A DNA stretch of 64,000 nucleotides, from contig NZ_JIBC01000011.1 of NCBI RefSeq assembly GCF_000620505.1, positions 62,001 through 126,000 on the forward strand. The letters run 5' to 3'. This DNA comes from Sulfitobacter sp. 20_GPM-1509m. Lineage in GTDB: Bacteria > Pseudomonadota > Alphaproteobacteria > Rhodobacterales > Rhodobacteraceae. This document shows, in pieces, positions 52,007 through 61,659 of the stretch. The first letter of the stretch is position 1. Every line of letters starts with the position of its first letter. The notes under the pieces are model-generated. The model made no database searches. It had not been told where the DNA came from and was given only the letters and a program-made list of their open reading frames with translations. Position numbers and translations under genes: made by a program.

Positions 52007-52243
52007 ATGTTGCCGACCGGCGTTGGGTGTGTGACGCGAATGTACACGTCGCTGTGTGTGGTGGACGTGTCCGACGGGCGTTTCGTGCTGCGCGAAAAGC
52101 TGGCGGCGATATCGCTGGAGGATTTGCAATCGGGGACGGGAGCGACGCTGCACCGTGACGGCGATGTGGGCGATCTGGTGGTGCCGGAGCTGGGGGAATT
52201 GTGTCGCGTCGTATATATTTGGCGGGGCGCGGCGACGTGTTGA
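52007..52243 (+). pseudogene. 3' fragment of a CoA-transferase subunit B gene
   Basis: Encodes only the last part of a 3-oxoacid CoA-transferase B-type subunit (CVTRMYTSLCVVDVSDGRFV, LREKLAAISLEDLQSGTGA, VGDLVVPEL). The roughly 150 N-terminal residues are missing, and an in-frame stop precedes the first ATG. It marks the junction where a chromosomal-type block was joined to the replicon backbone. Confidence 0.65.
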
Positions 52244-52282
52244 ATCCTGCCTGGGGGGCACGCAAAATGGGCCGCAGCCAAA

Positions 52283-53734
52283 TCACTGGATGGCCTTTAG
52301 TCCGGGATAAGCGGCACGAAACGCCGCGTACGCCTCTACGAAGGCGGCGCGGCAGCCTTGGTTCGGCAGGATTTCCTCTTTGATCTCTGGCGGCAGGATG
52401 ATGCTTTCGGGAGGGCCGTCACAGGCAGCAATCATGCCCAGGCGTGCGGCACCAAGGGCCGCACCGAATTCGCCCGAGGCCGGCAGCCGCAGCGGGATGT
52501 CCAGCGCGGTCGCGATCATCCGCAGCCAGTAGCGCGACGCGCTTCCACCGCCAATCGCGATAAGGCTTTCCAGCTTGGCATCCGTGGCCTGCAACGCGTC
52601 AAAGCTGTCACGCAGTCCGAACGCCACCCCTTCCAGCACCGCGCGCGTCAGATCTTCGCGCGTTGTGCTGGTTGAAAGCCCGGTAAAGGCGCCCCTGATC
52701 TCGGCATCGTTGTGCGGGGTGCGTTCCCCCGAAAGATATGGCAAAAATCTGAGCGACGACGGCGGCAGCAGGGTATCGCCCAGTGCGCCGGTCAACTCCG
52801 ACGGCTTTTTGCCCGCGATCCGGGCCAGCCAGTTGAGACTGTCGGTGGCCGACAGCATGACGCCCATCTGATACCATCGACCGGGCAGGGCGTGGCAAAA
52901 GGTGTGAACAGCGGTCTCGGGCGCAGGCCTATAACCGTCACGGGCCGCCAGCAAAACGCCCGAGGTGCCGAGCGACACAAATCCTTGTCCCTCATCCAGC
53001 GCGCCGATGCCGCATGCGGCGGCTGCATTGTCGCCCGCACCGCCCGCGACCGTCACCGGTCCGGCGATCCCCCATCGTGCGGCCAGATCGGTGCGAAGTT
53101 CCCCGGCGACCTTGGAGCCTTCGACCAGGCGCGGCATCTGATCGGCACGCATATGGCTGGCCTCCAGCAAACGGGGCGACCACGACCGCCCGCCCACATC
53201 CAGCCACGAGGTGCCTGCGCTGTCGGACATATCTGCAACATAGTCGCCGGTCAGGTAATAGTTCAGATAGGCCGCCGGCAGCAGCACCTTGGCGACCTTG
53301 CTGAATATCTTGGGCTCATGCTTGCGGACCCACTCCAGCTTGGGTGCGGTAAAGCCGGGAAAGACGATGTTGCCCGACAGCGCGCGCACCCCTTCACTGG
53401 CGTCCAGATGAGCGGCCTCGGCAAAGGATCGGCTGTCGTTCCACAGGATGCACGGCCTGAGCACCGCCCCCGATGCATCCAGCAGCGTCGCACCGTGCAT
53501 ATGTCCCGCCACTCCGATGCCGCACAGATGCGCAAAGGCGGGGAAGGTGGCGCGCATTTCGTCAATGGCGGCTTCGAGGGCCGCGATCCAGTCGGCCGGA
53601 TCCTGTTCGGACCAACCGGAATGCGGATGGGTGGCGTCATAGTGCCGCTCGGTCGCGCCGATGGGTGTTCCGTCGCCGTCCACAAGCAATACGCGCAGGC
53701 CAGACGTGCCAAGGTCAATGCCAAGAAATGTCAT
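52283..53734 (-). CDS. xylB: Xylulokinase
   Basis: 483-aa FGGY-family kinase phosphorylating D-xylulose. FLGIDLGTSGLRVLLVD at the start binds phosphate, GHMHGATLLD near residue 77 is the xylulokinase signature, ADMSDSAGTSWLDV follows, and GGGSASRYWLRMIA near residue 395 is the second FGGY motif. Last gene of the minus-strand polyol operon, preceded by an AAAGGA site. With the dehydrogenase upstream it converts a polyol such as xylitol or arabitol to xylulose 5-phosphate. Confidence 0.94.
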   Translation of the reverse strand: MTFLGIDLGTSGLRVLLVDGDGTPIGATERHYDATHPHSGWSEQDPADWIAALEAAIDEMRATFPAFAHLCGIGVAGHMHGATLLDASGAVLRPCILWNDSRSFAEAAHLDASEGVRALSGNIVFPGFTAPKLEWVRKHEPKIFSKVAKVLLPAAYLNYYLTGDYVADMSDSAGTSWLDVGGRSWSPRLLEASHMRADQMPRLVEGSKVAGELRTDLAARWGIAGPVTVAGGAGDNAAAACGIGALDEGQGFVSLGTSGVLLAARDGYRPAPETAVHTFCHALPGRWYQMGVMLSATDSLNWLARIAGKKPSELTGALGDTLLPPSSLRFLPYLSGERTPHNDAEIRGAFTGLSTSTTREDLTRAVLEGVAFGLRDSFDALQATDAKLESLIAIGGGSASRYWLRMIATALDIPLRLPASGEFGAALGAARLGMIAACDGPPESIILPPEIKEEILPNQGCRAAFVEAYAAFRAAYPGLKAIQ

Positions 53735-53921
53735 TCAGGCGTCCTTTAGATAAGATGAGGCCCTGCAGCATCAGACCGTGCGGATACCACGACTGATGCG
53801 CCCGGTGAAGGTCGCCCACTCCGATGTGGACAGTTTCGGCCTTCAGCGTGCAGCGGTCATCGCGGGGCACGTCAATGCCTGCGGGCAGGGCGCCAAGCGT
53901 TTCATTTGAAAGGGCAATCAA
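53715..53921 (-). pseudogene. mtlK: Truncated mannitol dehydrogenase (mtlK) start
   Basis: A TTG start with GGAGG seven bases upstream overlaps the HAD-gene stop (TTGA). The frame gives IALSNETLGALPAGIDVPRD, then VHIGVGDLHRAHQSWY, which is the N-terminus of the mannitol 2-dehydrogenase family. Similarity ends there; about 430 residues are missing and the frame stops just inside xylB. An internal deletion joined the gene head to the xylB leader, leaving translation signals intact. Confidence 0.78.
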
Positions 53922-54619
53922 TTCGTGGCCTCCTGCGCGCGTTCCTGAATGAACGCCGCGACCTGCGAAAGTTCTGTAAAGACCGCGATTGCACCGGCGT
54001 CGCGCAACACCGCAGCATGTTGGTCCCGTTTGCCGTCCAGATGCCCCCCGCCGACAAAGCCGATGGCGGGAATGCCGGCCGCAGCCGCGCCCCGGATGCC
54101 ATGCGGAGAATCCTCCAGGACCAGGCACTCGCCGGGTTTCAGGCCCAGCCGCTCAAGCGCCAGCACGAAAAGGTCCGGCGCGGGCTTACCGTTTGCGACC
54201 TCTTCCGCGCTGCAGGCCGTATCTGCAAAGCACTGTGCCAGTCCCGCCAGTTCCAGCGTTGCAGCCATGCGCCGCAACGACCCGCCGGTTGCAATTGCCA
54301 TCGCGGTGCCCTGTCCCTGCAAACCCCACAGCAGCGCACCCGCTCCCGCGATCTTGGCCAGTTTGGTCGCGTAGGAGGCCAGCAACCGGTCCTCGACCCG
54401 CTGTGCGAAATCCGCGGGGACGGGGCGGCCAAGCCGTTCGGAGACGTAGTCGGCAATCACCGGCATCGCGACCCCCAGAAACCGTTCGCCGACTTCACGG
54501 GCGCTGGCGTCGTGAATGCCGAGATTGCGCATCTCGACGGCGATGGCCTCAAGCGACAGCGGCTCGCTGTCCACCAGACACCCGTCCAGATCGAATATCA
54601 CGGCCCGTGTTCTGGGCAT
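53918..54619 (-). CDS. HAD-superfamily phosphatase
   Basis: About 233-aa haloacid-dehalogenase-type phosphatase. Motif I RAVIFDLDGCLVDSEP with both catalytic Asp, motif II IATGGS, motif III Lys in NGKPAPDLF, and motif IV CLVLEDSPHGIRGA are all present. ATG at 54619 begins right at the domain; a longer start at 54664 overlaps the ABC ATPase gene by four bases. Such phosphatases sit in polyol operons and probably dephosphorylate a dead-end sugar phosphate. It ends on the mtlK start. Confidence 0.88.
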   Translation of the reverse strand: MPRTRAVIFDLDGCLVDSEPLSLEAIAVEMRNLGIHDASAREVGERFLGVAMPVIADYVSERLGRPVPADFAQRVEDRLLASYATKLAKIAGAGALLWGLQGQGTAMAIATGGSLRRMAATLELAGLAQCFADTACSAEEVANGKPAPDLFVLALERLGLKPGECLVLEDSPHGIRGAAAAGIPAIGFVGGGHLDGKRDQHAAVLRDAGAIAVFTELSQVAAFIQERAQEATN

Positions 54620-54660
54620 GGCGCGTCCCCTCTTGTCTGGGCAGCTCGAAAGAAGGGTCT

Positions 54661-55722
54661 TCAAATGCGCTGCTCGGATTTGCGGTCGAATAGATGCACG
54701 TCATCCGGATTGATGACGTATCCAAGCTGCGCACCGGGACGCGCGTTGATGCGGTCCTTGACCAGCGCGTCGATCAGATCCTTGCCGGATTTGGCAAAAA
54801 TTTGCGTTTCCGATCCGGTGGGTTCGACGACAACCACGTCCATCGGAATGCCCTCTGCGCCGATTTGAATGTGCTCGGGGCGGATGCCGTATGTCACGTC
54901 CTGCCCGTCCTGTGCCGTTGTCCGGGGCAGGGGCAGTTTCAGCCCGCCGTCCGAGACAAAAACCTTGTCGCCATCTGCGGAGGCAACTTTCCCGTGCACG
55001 AAATTCATCGACGGCGATCCGATAAAGCTGGCGACAAAGGTGTTGCGCGGATTGTCGTACAGGTCCAGCGGCGACCCGATTTGTTCGACGCGCCCGTCGC
55101 GCATCACGACAATCTTGTCGGCCATGGTCATGGCTTCGATCTGGTCGTGGGTCACATAGACGATGGTGGTTCCCAGACGCTGATGCAGTTCCTTGATCTC
55201 GACGCGCATGGTCACGCGCAGCTTGGCATCCAAGTTCGACAGCGGCTCATCGAACAGGAAAACCTGCGGATCACGCACGATGGCCCTGCCCATGGCAACG
55301 CGCTGGCGCTGGCCCCCCGACAGTTCTTTGGGATAGCGTTTGAGATATTTGGTCAGGTCAAGGATATCGGCGGCCTTGGTGACCTTTTCGTCGATCTCGG
55401 ATGCCGGGCGTTTTGCCATCTTTAGCGGGAAACCGATGTTGTCATAGACGGTTTTGTGCGGATACAGCGCATAGCTCTGAAACACCATCGCGATGTCCCG
55501 TTCCTTGGGCGGAATGTCGTTCACGACACGTTCGCCAATGGAAATCGTGCCCTCGCTAACCTCTTCCAGGCCGGCAAGCATCCGCAAAAGCGTGGACTTG
55601 CCACAGCCCGAAGGACCGACCAGCACGACGAATTCGCCATCCTCGATATCGACGCTGACGCCATGCATGACCTGCACGTTGCCGTAGCGCTTGATGACGT
55701 CTTTTATGGTTACGGTGGCCAT
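54661..55722 (-). CDS. smoK: Polyol/sugar ABC transporter ATP-binding protein (UgpC/MalK type)
   Basis: 353-aa ATPase. Walker A GPSGCGKSTLLRM (about residue 36), Q-loop VFQSYALYPHKTV, signature LSGGQRQRVAMGRAI, Walker B VFLFDEPLSNLD and H-loop YVTHDQIEAMTMAD are complete. The C-terminal regulatory TOBE-like domain carries FIGSPSMNFVHG and YGIRPEHIQIG. It powers the two permeases encoded upstream in the same operon. Confidence 0.93.
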   Translation of the reverse strand: MATVTIKDVIKRYGNVQVMHGVSVDIEDGEFVVLVGPSGCGKSTLLRMLAGLEEVSEGTISIGERVVNDIPPKERDIAMVFQSYALYPHKTVYDNIGFPLKMAKRPASEIDEKVTKAADILDLTKYLKRYPKELSGGQRQRVAMGRAIVRDPQVFLFDEPLSNLDAKLRVTMRVEIKELHQRLGTTIVYVTHDQIEAMTMADKIVVMRDGRVEQIGSPLDLYDNPRNTFVASFIGSPSMNFVHGKVASADGDKVFVSDGGLKLPLPRTTAQDGQDVTYGIRPEHIQIGAEGIPMDVVVVEPTGSETQIFAKSGKDLIDALVKDRINARPGAQLGYVINPDDVHLFDRKSEQRI

Positions 55723-55733
55723 GTCGCGGTCCC

Positions 55734-56786
55734 CTATTGCAGAAGTACGATTTGCATCTTCACATCTGCCGGAGGGGCAGACGCGGCGATTTCGAATGCG
55801 CGCACGCTGTCCGAAAAGTCGAATGTTCTGGTGATCAGCGGTTTGACGTCGATAGCGCCCGAGCTGAGCATGCCGACGCAGCGCGGAAACACATGGGCGT
55901 AACGAAAGATGTTCTCGACGCGCGCCTCGCGGACCATGGCGGCGCCCGCATCATATTGGATCGGATCGGGTTGACCGCCGATCATGACGACACAGCCGCC
56001 GGGGCAAAGCGGTTCGAACACGGTTCTGGCCGCATGCGGCGATCCGGTCGCCTCAAAGACAAGGTCCACACCCCAACCGTCCGTGTCGCGTTTGACGATA
56101 TCGACGATATTCTCTGAACTGACGTCCACCGGCGTGATGGCATCGCTGAGCGATCCGGCAATCTCCAGCTTTTTCGCGGCCAGATCGGTCACATAAACCC
56201 GCGCACAGCCTGCCGCCAACGCCGCCAACGCCGTCACAAGGCCGATGGGCCCCGCCCCCATGACAATCGCGTTGTCGCCGGGCTTGACCCGCGCCTTGGT
56301 GGCGGCATGGACACCGACTGCCAGGGGTTCGACCATCGCGGCCTCGGCAAAGCTCACATTGTCCGGCAGTTTGAAGGTAAAGGCCTCGGGATGTACGCAC
56401 GTGGGACGCAAGATGCCATGAACAGGCGGCGTCGCCCAGAACCGCACGGCGGGATCGATGTTATACATGCCCAGCAGTGTGGCACGGCTGTTGGGATCGG
56501 GAATGCCCGGCTCCATACAAACACGGTCGCCGGTTTTCAGCGTTTGCACCTCGGCGCCGACCTCGATCACGGTGCCCGACGCCTCGTGGCCCAGGATCAT
56601 CGGTTCATTGACCACGAACGGCCCGATGCGCCCGTGGGTGTAGTAATGGACGTCCGACCCGCAAATGCCCACAGTGTGCAGCTTGATACGCACATCGCGC
56701 GGGCCCAGCGTTTCTTCGACCCTGTCGATGGCGGGAAAATCCCGCAGGTTGAGTTCGTCTTTTTTTTCAAGAACGAGCGCTTTCAT
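55734..56786 (-). CDS. Zinc-dependent polyol dehydrogenase (xylitol/sorbitol type)
   Basis: 350-aa medium-chain dehydrogenase. Catalytic-zinc ligands lie in [13 protein letters not shown] and LGHEASG, and the Rossmann motif is [20 protein letters not shown]. The segment [20 protein letters not shown] and [12 protein letters not shown] closely fits NAD-dependent xylitol dehydrogenases that lack the usual four-Cys structural zinc loop. The likely reaction is xylitol (or D-arabitol/sorbitol) to the ketose, feeding XylB. It lies between the small membrane protein and the ABC ATPase. Confidence 0.88.
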   Translation of the reverse strand: MKALVLEKKDELNLRDFPAIDRVEETLGPRDVRIKLHTVGICGSDVHYYTHGRIGPFVVNEPMILGHEASGTVIEVGAEVQTLKTGDRVCMEPGIPDPNSRATLLGMYNIDPAVRFWATPPVHGILRPTCVHPEAFTFKLPDNVSFAEAAMVEPLAVGVHAATKARVKPGDNAIVMGAGPIGLVTALAALAAGCARVYVTDLAAKKLEIAGSLSDAITPVDVSSENIVDIVKRDTDGWGVDLVFEATGSPHAARTVFEPLCPGGCVVMIGGQPDPIQYDAGAAMVREARVENIFRYAHVFPRCVGMLSSGAIDVKPLITRTFDFSDSVRAFEIAASAPPADVKMQIVLLQ

Positions 56787-56789
56787 GTC

Positions 56790-57035
56790 TCAGCCTTTCC
56801 TGATGATGATAAATGCCATCACCAAGGCGATAGCGTTGGCGATCCAGATCGAAAGCCCGGCAGGTTCCAGAAAGCGGAACCAGAACAGCGACAGCGCAAT
56901 CCACAGGACAACCGAAATAAAAAGCCGGTCGAACCAGTTCGTCTCGATGGGCAAAAAGCCTGCATTCTCCTCAGGTGGTGCGGTTTCGTCCTCTTGCTCT
57001 GTCGTGGCAAGTGGAGTGTGGAGGGGCTTGCTCAT
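56790..57035 (-). CDS. Small membrane protein (DUF2160-like)
   Basis: 81-aa protein with an acidic N-terminus and two predicted membrane helices (about residues 36-56 and 60-79) ending in Arg-Lys-Gly. Similar small proteins accompany sugar and glycerol-type ABC transporter genes. It lies four bases after the permease gene, so it probably belongs to the transporter. Family assignment is tentative. Confidence 0.6.
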   Translation of the reverse strand: MSKPLHTPLATTEQEDETAPPEENAGFLPIETNWFDRLFISVVLWIALSLFWFRFLEPAGLSIWIANAIALVMAFIIIRKG

Positions 57036-57039
57036 GTTG

Positions 57040-57876
57040 TTATCCTTTCACCGCGCCAAAGGTCAGCCCCGCGACGATGTGTTTTTGCACCAGGCCAAAG
57101 ACGATCAAGGCCGGGATCAGCGTAAAGACCGAAATTGTCGCCATGATGCCCCATTCTGTGCCGGTCGACGTCACGTATTCGGACAGACCCGTGGTCAGGG
57201 TGCGCGCGTTGAAATTGGTCAGGGTCGCGGCCAGCAGGTATTCGTTCCAGGCAAAGACCCACGTCAGGATCAGGGTCACGGCCAGACCGGGACGGCACAG
57301 CGGAAATACGATCTCGGTGATGACCTTCCATGCGCTGGCACCGTCGACATAGGCCGCCTCGTCCAGTTCTTTGGGAATGCCGTCCAGGGTTGGCCGCAGC
57401 GTCCAGATGGCAAAGGGCAGGTTGAAGGTGCAATAGACCAGGATCATGCCGATCCGCGTGTCCAGCAGGTTCCAGTCCCCCACCGCATAGACTTGTGTCA
57501 TCAGCAAAAACAAGGGCAACAGGAACACCGCCGGCGGCGCCATCCGGTTGGTGATGGTCCAGAAGAATATCGACTCCTTGCCGCTCATGTTGAACCTCGA
57601 CAACGCATAGCAGGCAAAGAACCCCAGCACCGTGCACAGCACTGCGTTCCCGGTCGAAATGATGACCGAATTCAGCATATAGCTGCGCAAGAGCCGGTCA
57701 CCCCAGACTTTGGCATAGTTCCCCCAGTAGGGGTCCGACAGGATCAGCTCGGGTGTCGAGAAAAGCTGAACGGCAGGCTTTACCGAAATGACGAACAGCC
57801 AGTAGATCGGGAACAGGGTTAGTACGCTGACAAGGCTCCAGAAGACGATACCGATGATCGGGCTTTGCTTTTTCAT
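57040..57876 (-). CDS. smoG: Carbohydrate ABC transporter permease (MalG type)
   Basis: 278-aa inner-membrane permease with six predicted helices. The EAA loop that contacts the ATPase reads ELDEAAYVDGASAWKVITEIVFPLCRPG (about residues 180-207). ATG 57876 (MKKQSPIIGIV) is preferred over a 10-residue longer start. It is tightly linked to the next permease (stop-to-start gap four bases). Confidence 0.92.
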   Translation of the reverse strand: MKKQSPIIGIVFWSLVSVLTLFPIYWLFVISVKPAVQLFSTPELILSDPYWGNYAKVWGDRLLRSYMLNSVIISTGNAVLCTVLGFFACYALSRFNMSGKESIFFWTITNRMAPPAVFLLPLFLLMTQVYAVGDWNLLDTRIGMILVYCTFNLPFAIWTLRPTLDGIPKELDEAAYVDGASAWKVITEIVFPLCRPGLAVTLILTWVFAWNEYLLAATLTNFNARTLTTGLSEYVTSTGTEWGIMATISVFTLIPALIVFGLVQKHIVAGLTFGAVKG

Positions 57877-57880
57877 AGCA

Positions 57881-58756
57881 TCAGTCCTTCTTGCTGCGAG
57901 GGGCAAGCATGGTCACGTACAGCAACCAGCAGGCGACGATGGTGAGGTAGAGAACGACGACCGAGATGGTCGACCCGTAACCGTAATTGGTTTTCGGGAA
58001 TACTTCCTTGAAGATGTGAACCCCGACAAAGCGGGTGGCCGAGCCGGGCCCGCCTCCGGTCAGCATCCAAACCTCGTCAACCGTTCTAAGGGCGTCCATG
58101 AGACGGATAAAAACGGTTGCAACGACGGCGGGGGCAATCATCGGCAGCGTAATGTGCCAAAAGATCTGACGCTTGTTCGCACCGTCGATCTGAGCCTGTT
58201 CAAAGGGGTCGGACGGCAGCGAAACCAAAGCAGCAATCAGCGTCAGCGTCACAAGCGGTGTCCAGTGCCAGATATCCATGATAACCACCGTGGCAAAGGC
58301 GGCAGGCGCGGAAGTGGCGATGTTCATCGTGATCCCGAACCAATCGTCGAGGAACTTTGGAATGATCCCGATTGACGGCGTTGTCATCAGTTTCCAGACC
58401 GACCCGACGATAATCGGCGCCATGATCAACGGCAGCGTGTGGATCGTGCGAAAGATGGCCTTGCCCGGAAAATCGCGCATGAACGCCTGCGCCAGCACAT
58501 AGCCCAGGATCAGTTCCGACACCACGGCGAATAAAACGAACAGCACCGTTACGCCAATCGAATTCAGGAACGCAGGATCAAAGACGATCTGACGAAAGTT
58601 GTCCGCGCCGTTGAACACCATCTCTGGATCGACCGCGAAAGGGTTCCATTGATGAAACGAGACAAAGACGACATAGATGAAGGGCAAGACACCAAAGAAG
58701 AACAGAATCAACAGTGTCGGTGCCAGAAGGATCCAGCCAAGTGTTTTGGATTGCAT
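57881..58756 (-). CDS. smoF: Carbohydrate ABC transporter permease (MalF type)
   Basis: 291-aa permease starting MQSKTLGWILLAPTLLILFF, with an AAAGGTG site. The EAA loop is DPFEQAQIDGANKRQIFWHITLPMIAPA (about residues 187-214). It forms the membrane channel with the MalG-type partner. A longer frame to 58873 would run through the intergenic hairpin and is unlikely. Confidence 0.92.
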   Translation of the reverse strand: MQSKTLGWILLAPTLLILFFFGVLPFIYVVFVSFHQWNPFAVDPEMVFNGADNFRQIVFDPAFLNSIGVTVLFVLFAVVSELILGYVLAQAFMRDFPGKAIFRTIHTLPLIMAPIIVGSVWKLMTTPSIGIIPKFLDDWFGITMNIATSAPAAFATVVIMDIWHWTPLVTLTLIAALVSLPSDPFEQAQIDGANKRQIFWHITLPMIAPAVVATVFIRLMDALRTVDEVWMLTGGGPGSATRFVGVHIFKEVFPKTNYGYGSTISVVVLYLTIVACWLLYVTMLAPRSKKD

Positions 58757-58832
58757 GACGCACCTTTGCTGTTGTCGATGCCCGACGATGACATCGACCG
58801 TGTCTTGAGTGAATATGACCTGGTTTTGATGT

Positions 58833-58864
58833 GGGTCGCCGCTTGAAACCAGCGGCGGCGACCC
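58833..58864 (-). terminator. Hairpin between binding-protein and permease genes
   Basis: 10-bp perfect inverted repeat (58833-58842 with 58855-58864) located 27 bases past the binding-protein stop. No strong T-run follows. It probably causes partial termination or protects the upstream mRNA, giving more binding protein than permease, as is common in such operons. Confidence 0.6.
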
Positions 58865-58890
58865 TGTCGGCAACCTGAGAGGAGATCAGG

Positions 58891-60330
58891 TTACTTGCGG
58901 TAGCCCAGTTCGGTCAAAGTGGTTTCCGCCGTTGCGGCCATCTGGTCCAGACCTTCCTGAACCCCCAGATCGCCTGTCAGGATCTGGTAAAAGACCGGCG
59001 CTGTCGCTTCGCGGACCTGCGCGTGGAACGGATAGGCAGGAGCCCCTGCGAACAGGTAACCCTTGTCCTTGATCAGGTCATAATATCCGCTCAGCTTGGT
59101 GTTCATCTCCTGAACCTTGGGATCGTCATAGGTCGCGGTGTTGGTCACACGCGGCGCGGCAACCGCCCAATCGGGCTGAACTTCGTTCTGGCCGATATAC
59201 TGCAGGAACAGCGCGGTGGCTTCTTTGTTTTTGGACGAATGGGGCATGCCGAACGCGCCGCCATCATAATAGCCGATGTAACCTGTGCCGCCTTCGACCT
59301 CTTCCAGAATGCCGTCTTTCAGCGGCGGCAGCGCCACGCCGACCTTGCCGACAACCAGCGATTTGGTTTCGTCCGCGGCGATCCAGCCTGCGTTTTCGCC
59401 GTAAACCAGACCCTGCGCAGCGCGACCTGCGCCAAAGGTGGTGCCAACCTCGGTCCAGGTTGATGCGGGGCTTTCGGGCGGTGCGATGTCACGCATGGAC
59501 AGCCACCATTCCATTGCCTCAACGGCTTCGGGGCTGTTCATTTCGCCGCCGTTTTCAACCGAAGCGCCATAGTTGTTGTCCGCGTCGATGCCCCAGTTGT
59601 AGACGCCAAAGGTTGGAGCGACCGACTCGAAATATTCATACCAGGACGCCACGTGACCGGTATGGGCCTGCGCGGTGGTGCCCCACAGATCCATGTCGTT
59701 TTCATTGCCATAGTCGGTAAAGAACTGCGCGATCTCGGCATATTCCGCATGGGTCGTCGCGGGGGCGAGGTCGCGACCGGTCTTTTCCTTGAATGCCGCC
59801 TGAATATCGGGATCGTTAAATAGGTCGGTCCGGTAAAGATAGACCTTCAGGAAGGCTTCCATCGGCACACCGTACAGATGGCCTGCGTCATCCTTGAAGT
59901 AGTCTGCAAAGGTGGTGAAATTGCTCTCGTCGTAGGTGCCCGCCTTCAGATCCGGATTGTCGGCCAGGAACTGGGTCAGGTCGGTCAGAAAGTCGCGGGA
60001 CAGATACGAATAGATGATGTCTTGTTCGATATAGGCCATATCATAGATGCCGGTGCCGGCTTCCATGTCCTTGATGGCTTTGTCGAACATCTGATCCCAG
60101 GATGTGGTTTCGACGTCGACCCGAATGCCGGTCAGCGCCTCGAATTCCGGCGCGAGAACTTCACGGATGTACAGTGATGGCGGCGACGATTCCGTCACGC
60201 CACGGATGGTGACTCCCTGATACGGTTCGGCGGCTGCTTTCCACCAGGCCGCGTCGATTTCGGCAAATGCCGAGGTTGCGGCTACGGTCAGTGCAAGCGC
60301 GGATGCGCCTATCTTGAATGCAAAACTCAC
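58891..60330 (-). CDS. smoE: Extracellular solute-binding protein of polyol ABC transporter
   Basis: About 479-aa periplasmic protein with a signal peptide ([19 protein letters not shown]). The GTG at 60330 has GGGAGG six bases upstream; a longer frame to 60399 would spoil the signal peptide. The mature region is a family 1 binding protein with the sorbitol/mannitol-type features ([60 protein letters not shown]). First gene of the leftward operon; it delivers polyol to the permeases. Confidence 0.92.
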   Translation of the reverse strand: MSFAFKIGASALALTVAATSAFAEIDAAWWKAAAEPYQGVTIRGVTESSPPSLYIREVLAPEFEALTGIRVDVETTSWDQMFDKAIKDMEAGTGIYDMAYIEQDIIYSYLSRDFLTDLTQFLADNPDLKAGTYDESNFTTFADYFKDDAGHLYGVPMEAFLKVYLYRTDLFNDPDIQAAFKEKTGRDLAPATTHAEYAEIAQFFTDYGNENDMDLWGTTAQAHTGHVASWYEYFESVAPTFGVYNWGIDADNNYGASVENGGEMNSPEAVEAMEWWLSMRDIAPPESPASTWTEVGTTFGAGRAAQGLVYGENAGWIAADETKSLVVGKVGVALPPLKDGILEEVEGGTGYIGYYDGGAFGMPHSSKNKEATALFLQYIGQNEVQPDWAVAAPRVTNTATYDDPKVQEMNTKLSGYYDLIKDKGYLFAGAPAYPFHAQVREATAPVFYQILTGDLGVQEGLDQMAATAETTLTELGYRK

Positions 60331-60412
60331 GGTTTTCCTCCCATTTTTAAGGGCGCAGCGCAGGCTGTTGAACACACTAAGCGAATCGTTGCACGCCACC
60401 TCCCACTACGAA

Positions 60413-60426
60413 CATGCAATTGCATG
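60413..60426. promoter_or_regulatory. 14-bp perfect palindrome in the divergent control region
   Basis: CATGCAATTGCATG lies 82 bases upstream of the binding-protein start and between it and the divergent regulator gene. It is a likely operator for that regulator. Confidence 0.55.
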
Positions 60427-60538
60427 AGCTGTAATTCAAGTGTAAATTTTCATCTGTAAGCATTGCCGCCCATATGTATATGTGCTACCTCGTTGTGCAG
60501 TTGTCGCATATGACGTCGGCGTGTCTGGGGGGTTCAAT

Positions 60539-61519
60539 TTGGGGCGTGAAGCAATTGAAGACAGCGATGCCTTCGTCACCGAGGTTTGCTGGCATTATTA
60601 TGTGAATGAAATGACCCAGGCCGAGGTTGCACGTCAGATGGGCGTCACAAGGCTGCGTGTGAATCAGGCGATTCAACGAGCGAAATCGCTGGGTTTTGTG
60701 AAAATCCAGATCGAATCGCCGTTTTTGCCGCGTGTTGAGTTGCAGGAGAACCTGAAGGCGGCTCTAGGGCTGCGGCGTGTCGTCGTCGGGTCCGCAAACG
60801 AGGCGGATTACGACTATCACAAACCCGTCGGCGCAGCGCTTGCGGCACTGCTTGCGGAACGTCTGGCAACGGGCGGTTGGACGTCGCTGGGCGTGTCCTG
60901 GGGTGTGACTCTGGACGCCGCTATCAGAAAGCTTACGCGGCAATCGCACCCGGATCTGGAGGTTGTGTCCATTCTTGGTGGCACGGCAAAGGGATCGACG
61001 CTGAACTCTTTTGGCATCGCCTCGGGCTTTGCCAACGTGCTGGGCGCGCATTTTTCGGTTCTGACTGCGCCGATCTATCTGTCCGAAGGAATCGACCGCA
61101 AAGTTTTCCTTTCGCAATACGCGCTTAAGGAACATTTCGAGAAATTCAAAACCCTTGATGCGGTGCTTTTGACCTGTTCGAACGTATCGGAAAAATCCTT
61201 TCTGGTTGAACACGGGCTGCCGCATGAACTGACGCCACAGGCCCTGATCGACGCCGGGGCCATCGGGGATGTACTGGGGCAGTTTCTTGATCGCGACGGC
61301 GCCTCGGTGTCCGAGGCAGTGGACAATCGGACCGTCGGAATGCCGCTCAGTCAGGTTCTGGACGTGCCGGAAAAGATTATGGCCGCCGCAGGCCCGCACA
61401 AGGTCGAAATCATCCGGGCCGCCTGCAAACGCAACTTGGTCGATACGCTGGTGACCGACGATGTGACCGCGCGCCTTCTGCTTGCGGACGCGCCGGTGCG
61501 AGCCAGTGGCGCAGAATAA
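60539..61519 (+). CDS. SorC/DeoR-type sugar-binding transcriptional regulator
   Basis: About 326 aa. N-terminal helix-turn-helix EMTQAEVARQMGVTRLRVNQ followed by a SorC-type sugar-phosphate-binding domain with LGVSWGVTLDAAIRKL, ILGGTAKGS and the closing GPHKVEIIRAACKRNLVDTLVTDD. TTG at 60539 has a GGGGGG tract six bases upstream and gives normal length; GTG 60524 and 60482 are alternatives. Divergent from the transporter operon and upstream of the kinase-aldolase genes, so it probably controls both. Confidence 0.88.
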   Translation: MGREAIEDSDAFVTEVCWHYYVNEMTQAEVARQMGVTRLRVNQAIQRAKSLGFVKIQIESPFLPRVELQENLKAALGLRRVVVGSANEADYDYHKPVGAALAALLAERLATGGWTSLGVSWGVTLDAAIRKLTRQSHPDLEVVSILGGTAKGSTLNSFGIASGFANVLGAHFSVLTAPIYLSEGIDRKVFLSQYALKEHFEKFKTLDAVLLTCSNVSEKSFLVEHGLPHELTPQALIDAGAIGDVLGQFLDRDGASVSEAVDNRTVGMPLSQVLDVPEKIMAAAGPHKVEIIRAACKRNLVDTLVTDDVTARLLLADAPVRASGAE

Positions 61520-61659
61520 CCGGAGAGTCACTTGATGCGAAGGTTTGGAGCTCAGTATTTTGTCTGGACAAGCGGTCAAGCTTCGTCGGGATTAGATTTC
61601 GCTTTGATGACACCCGTAGGCACCAGGTTTTGTCGCGCTATCAAAATGCGGGTGAAGCA

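Noticed and set aside
52712-53749. 345-codon plus-strand frame opposite xylB
   Set aside because: It is antisense to an intact xylulokinase, with no signature or start site.
53906-54868. 320-codon plus-strand frame opposite the HAD gene
   Set aside because: The minus strand has all HAD motifs; the plus frame is Arg/Pro/Gln-rich with no domain.
56665-57822. 385-codon plus-strand frame opposite permease genes
   Set aside because: It is a shadow of genes with EAA loops and membrane helices; composition is typical of an antisense frame.
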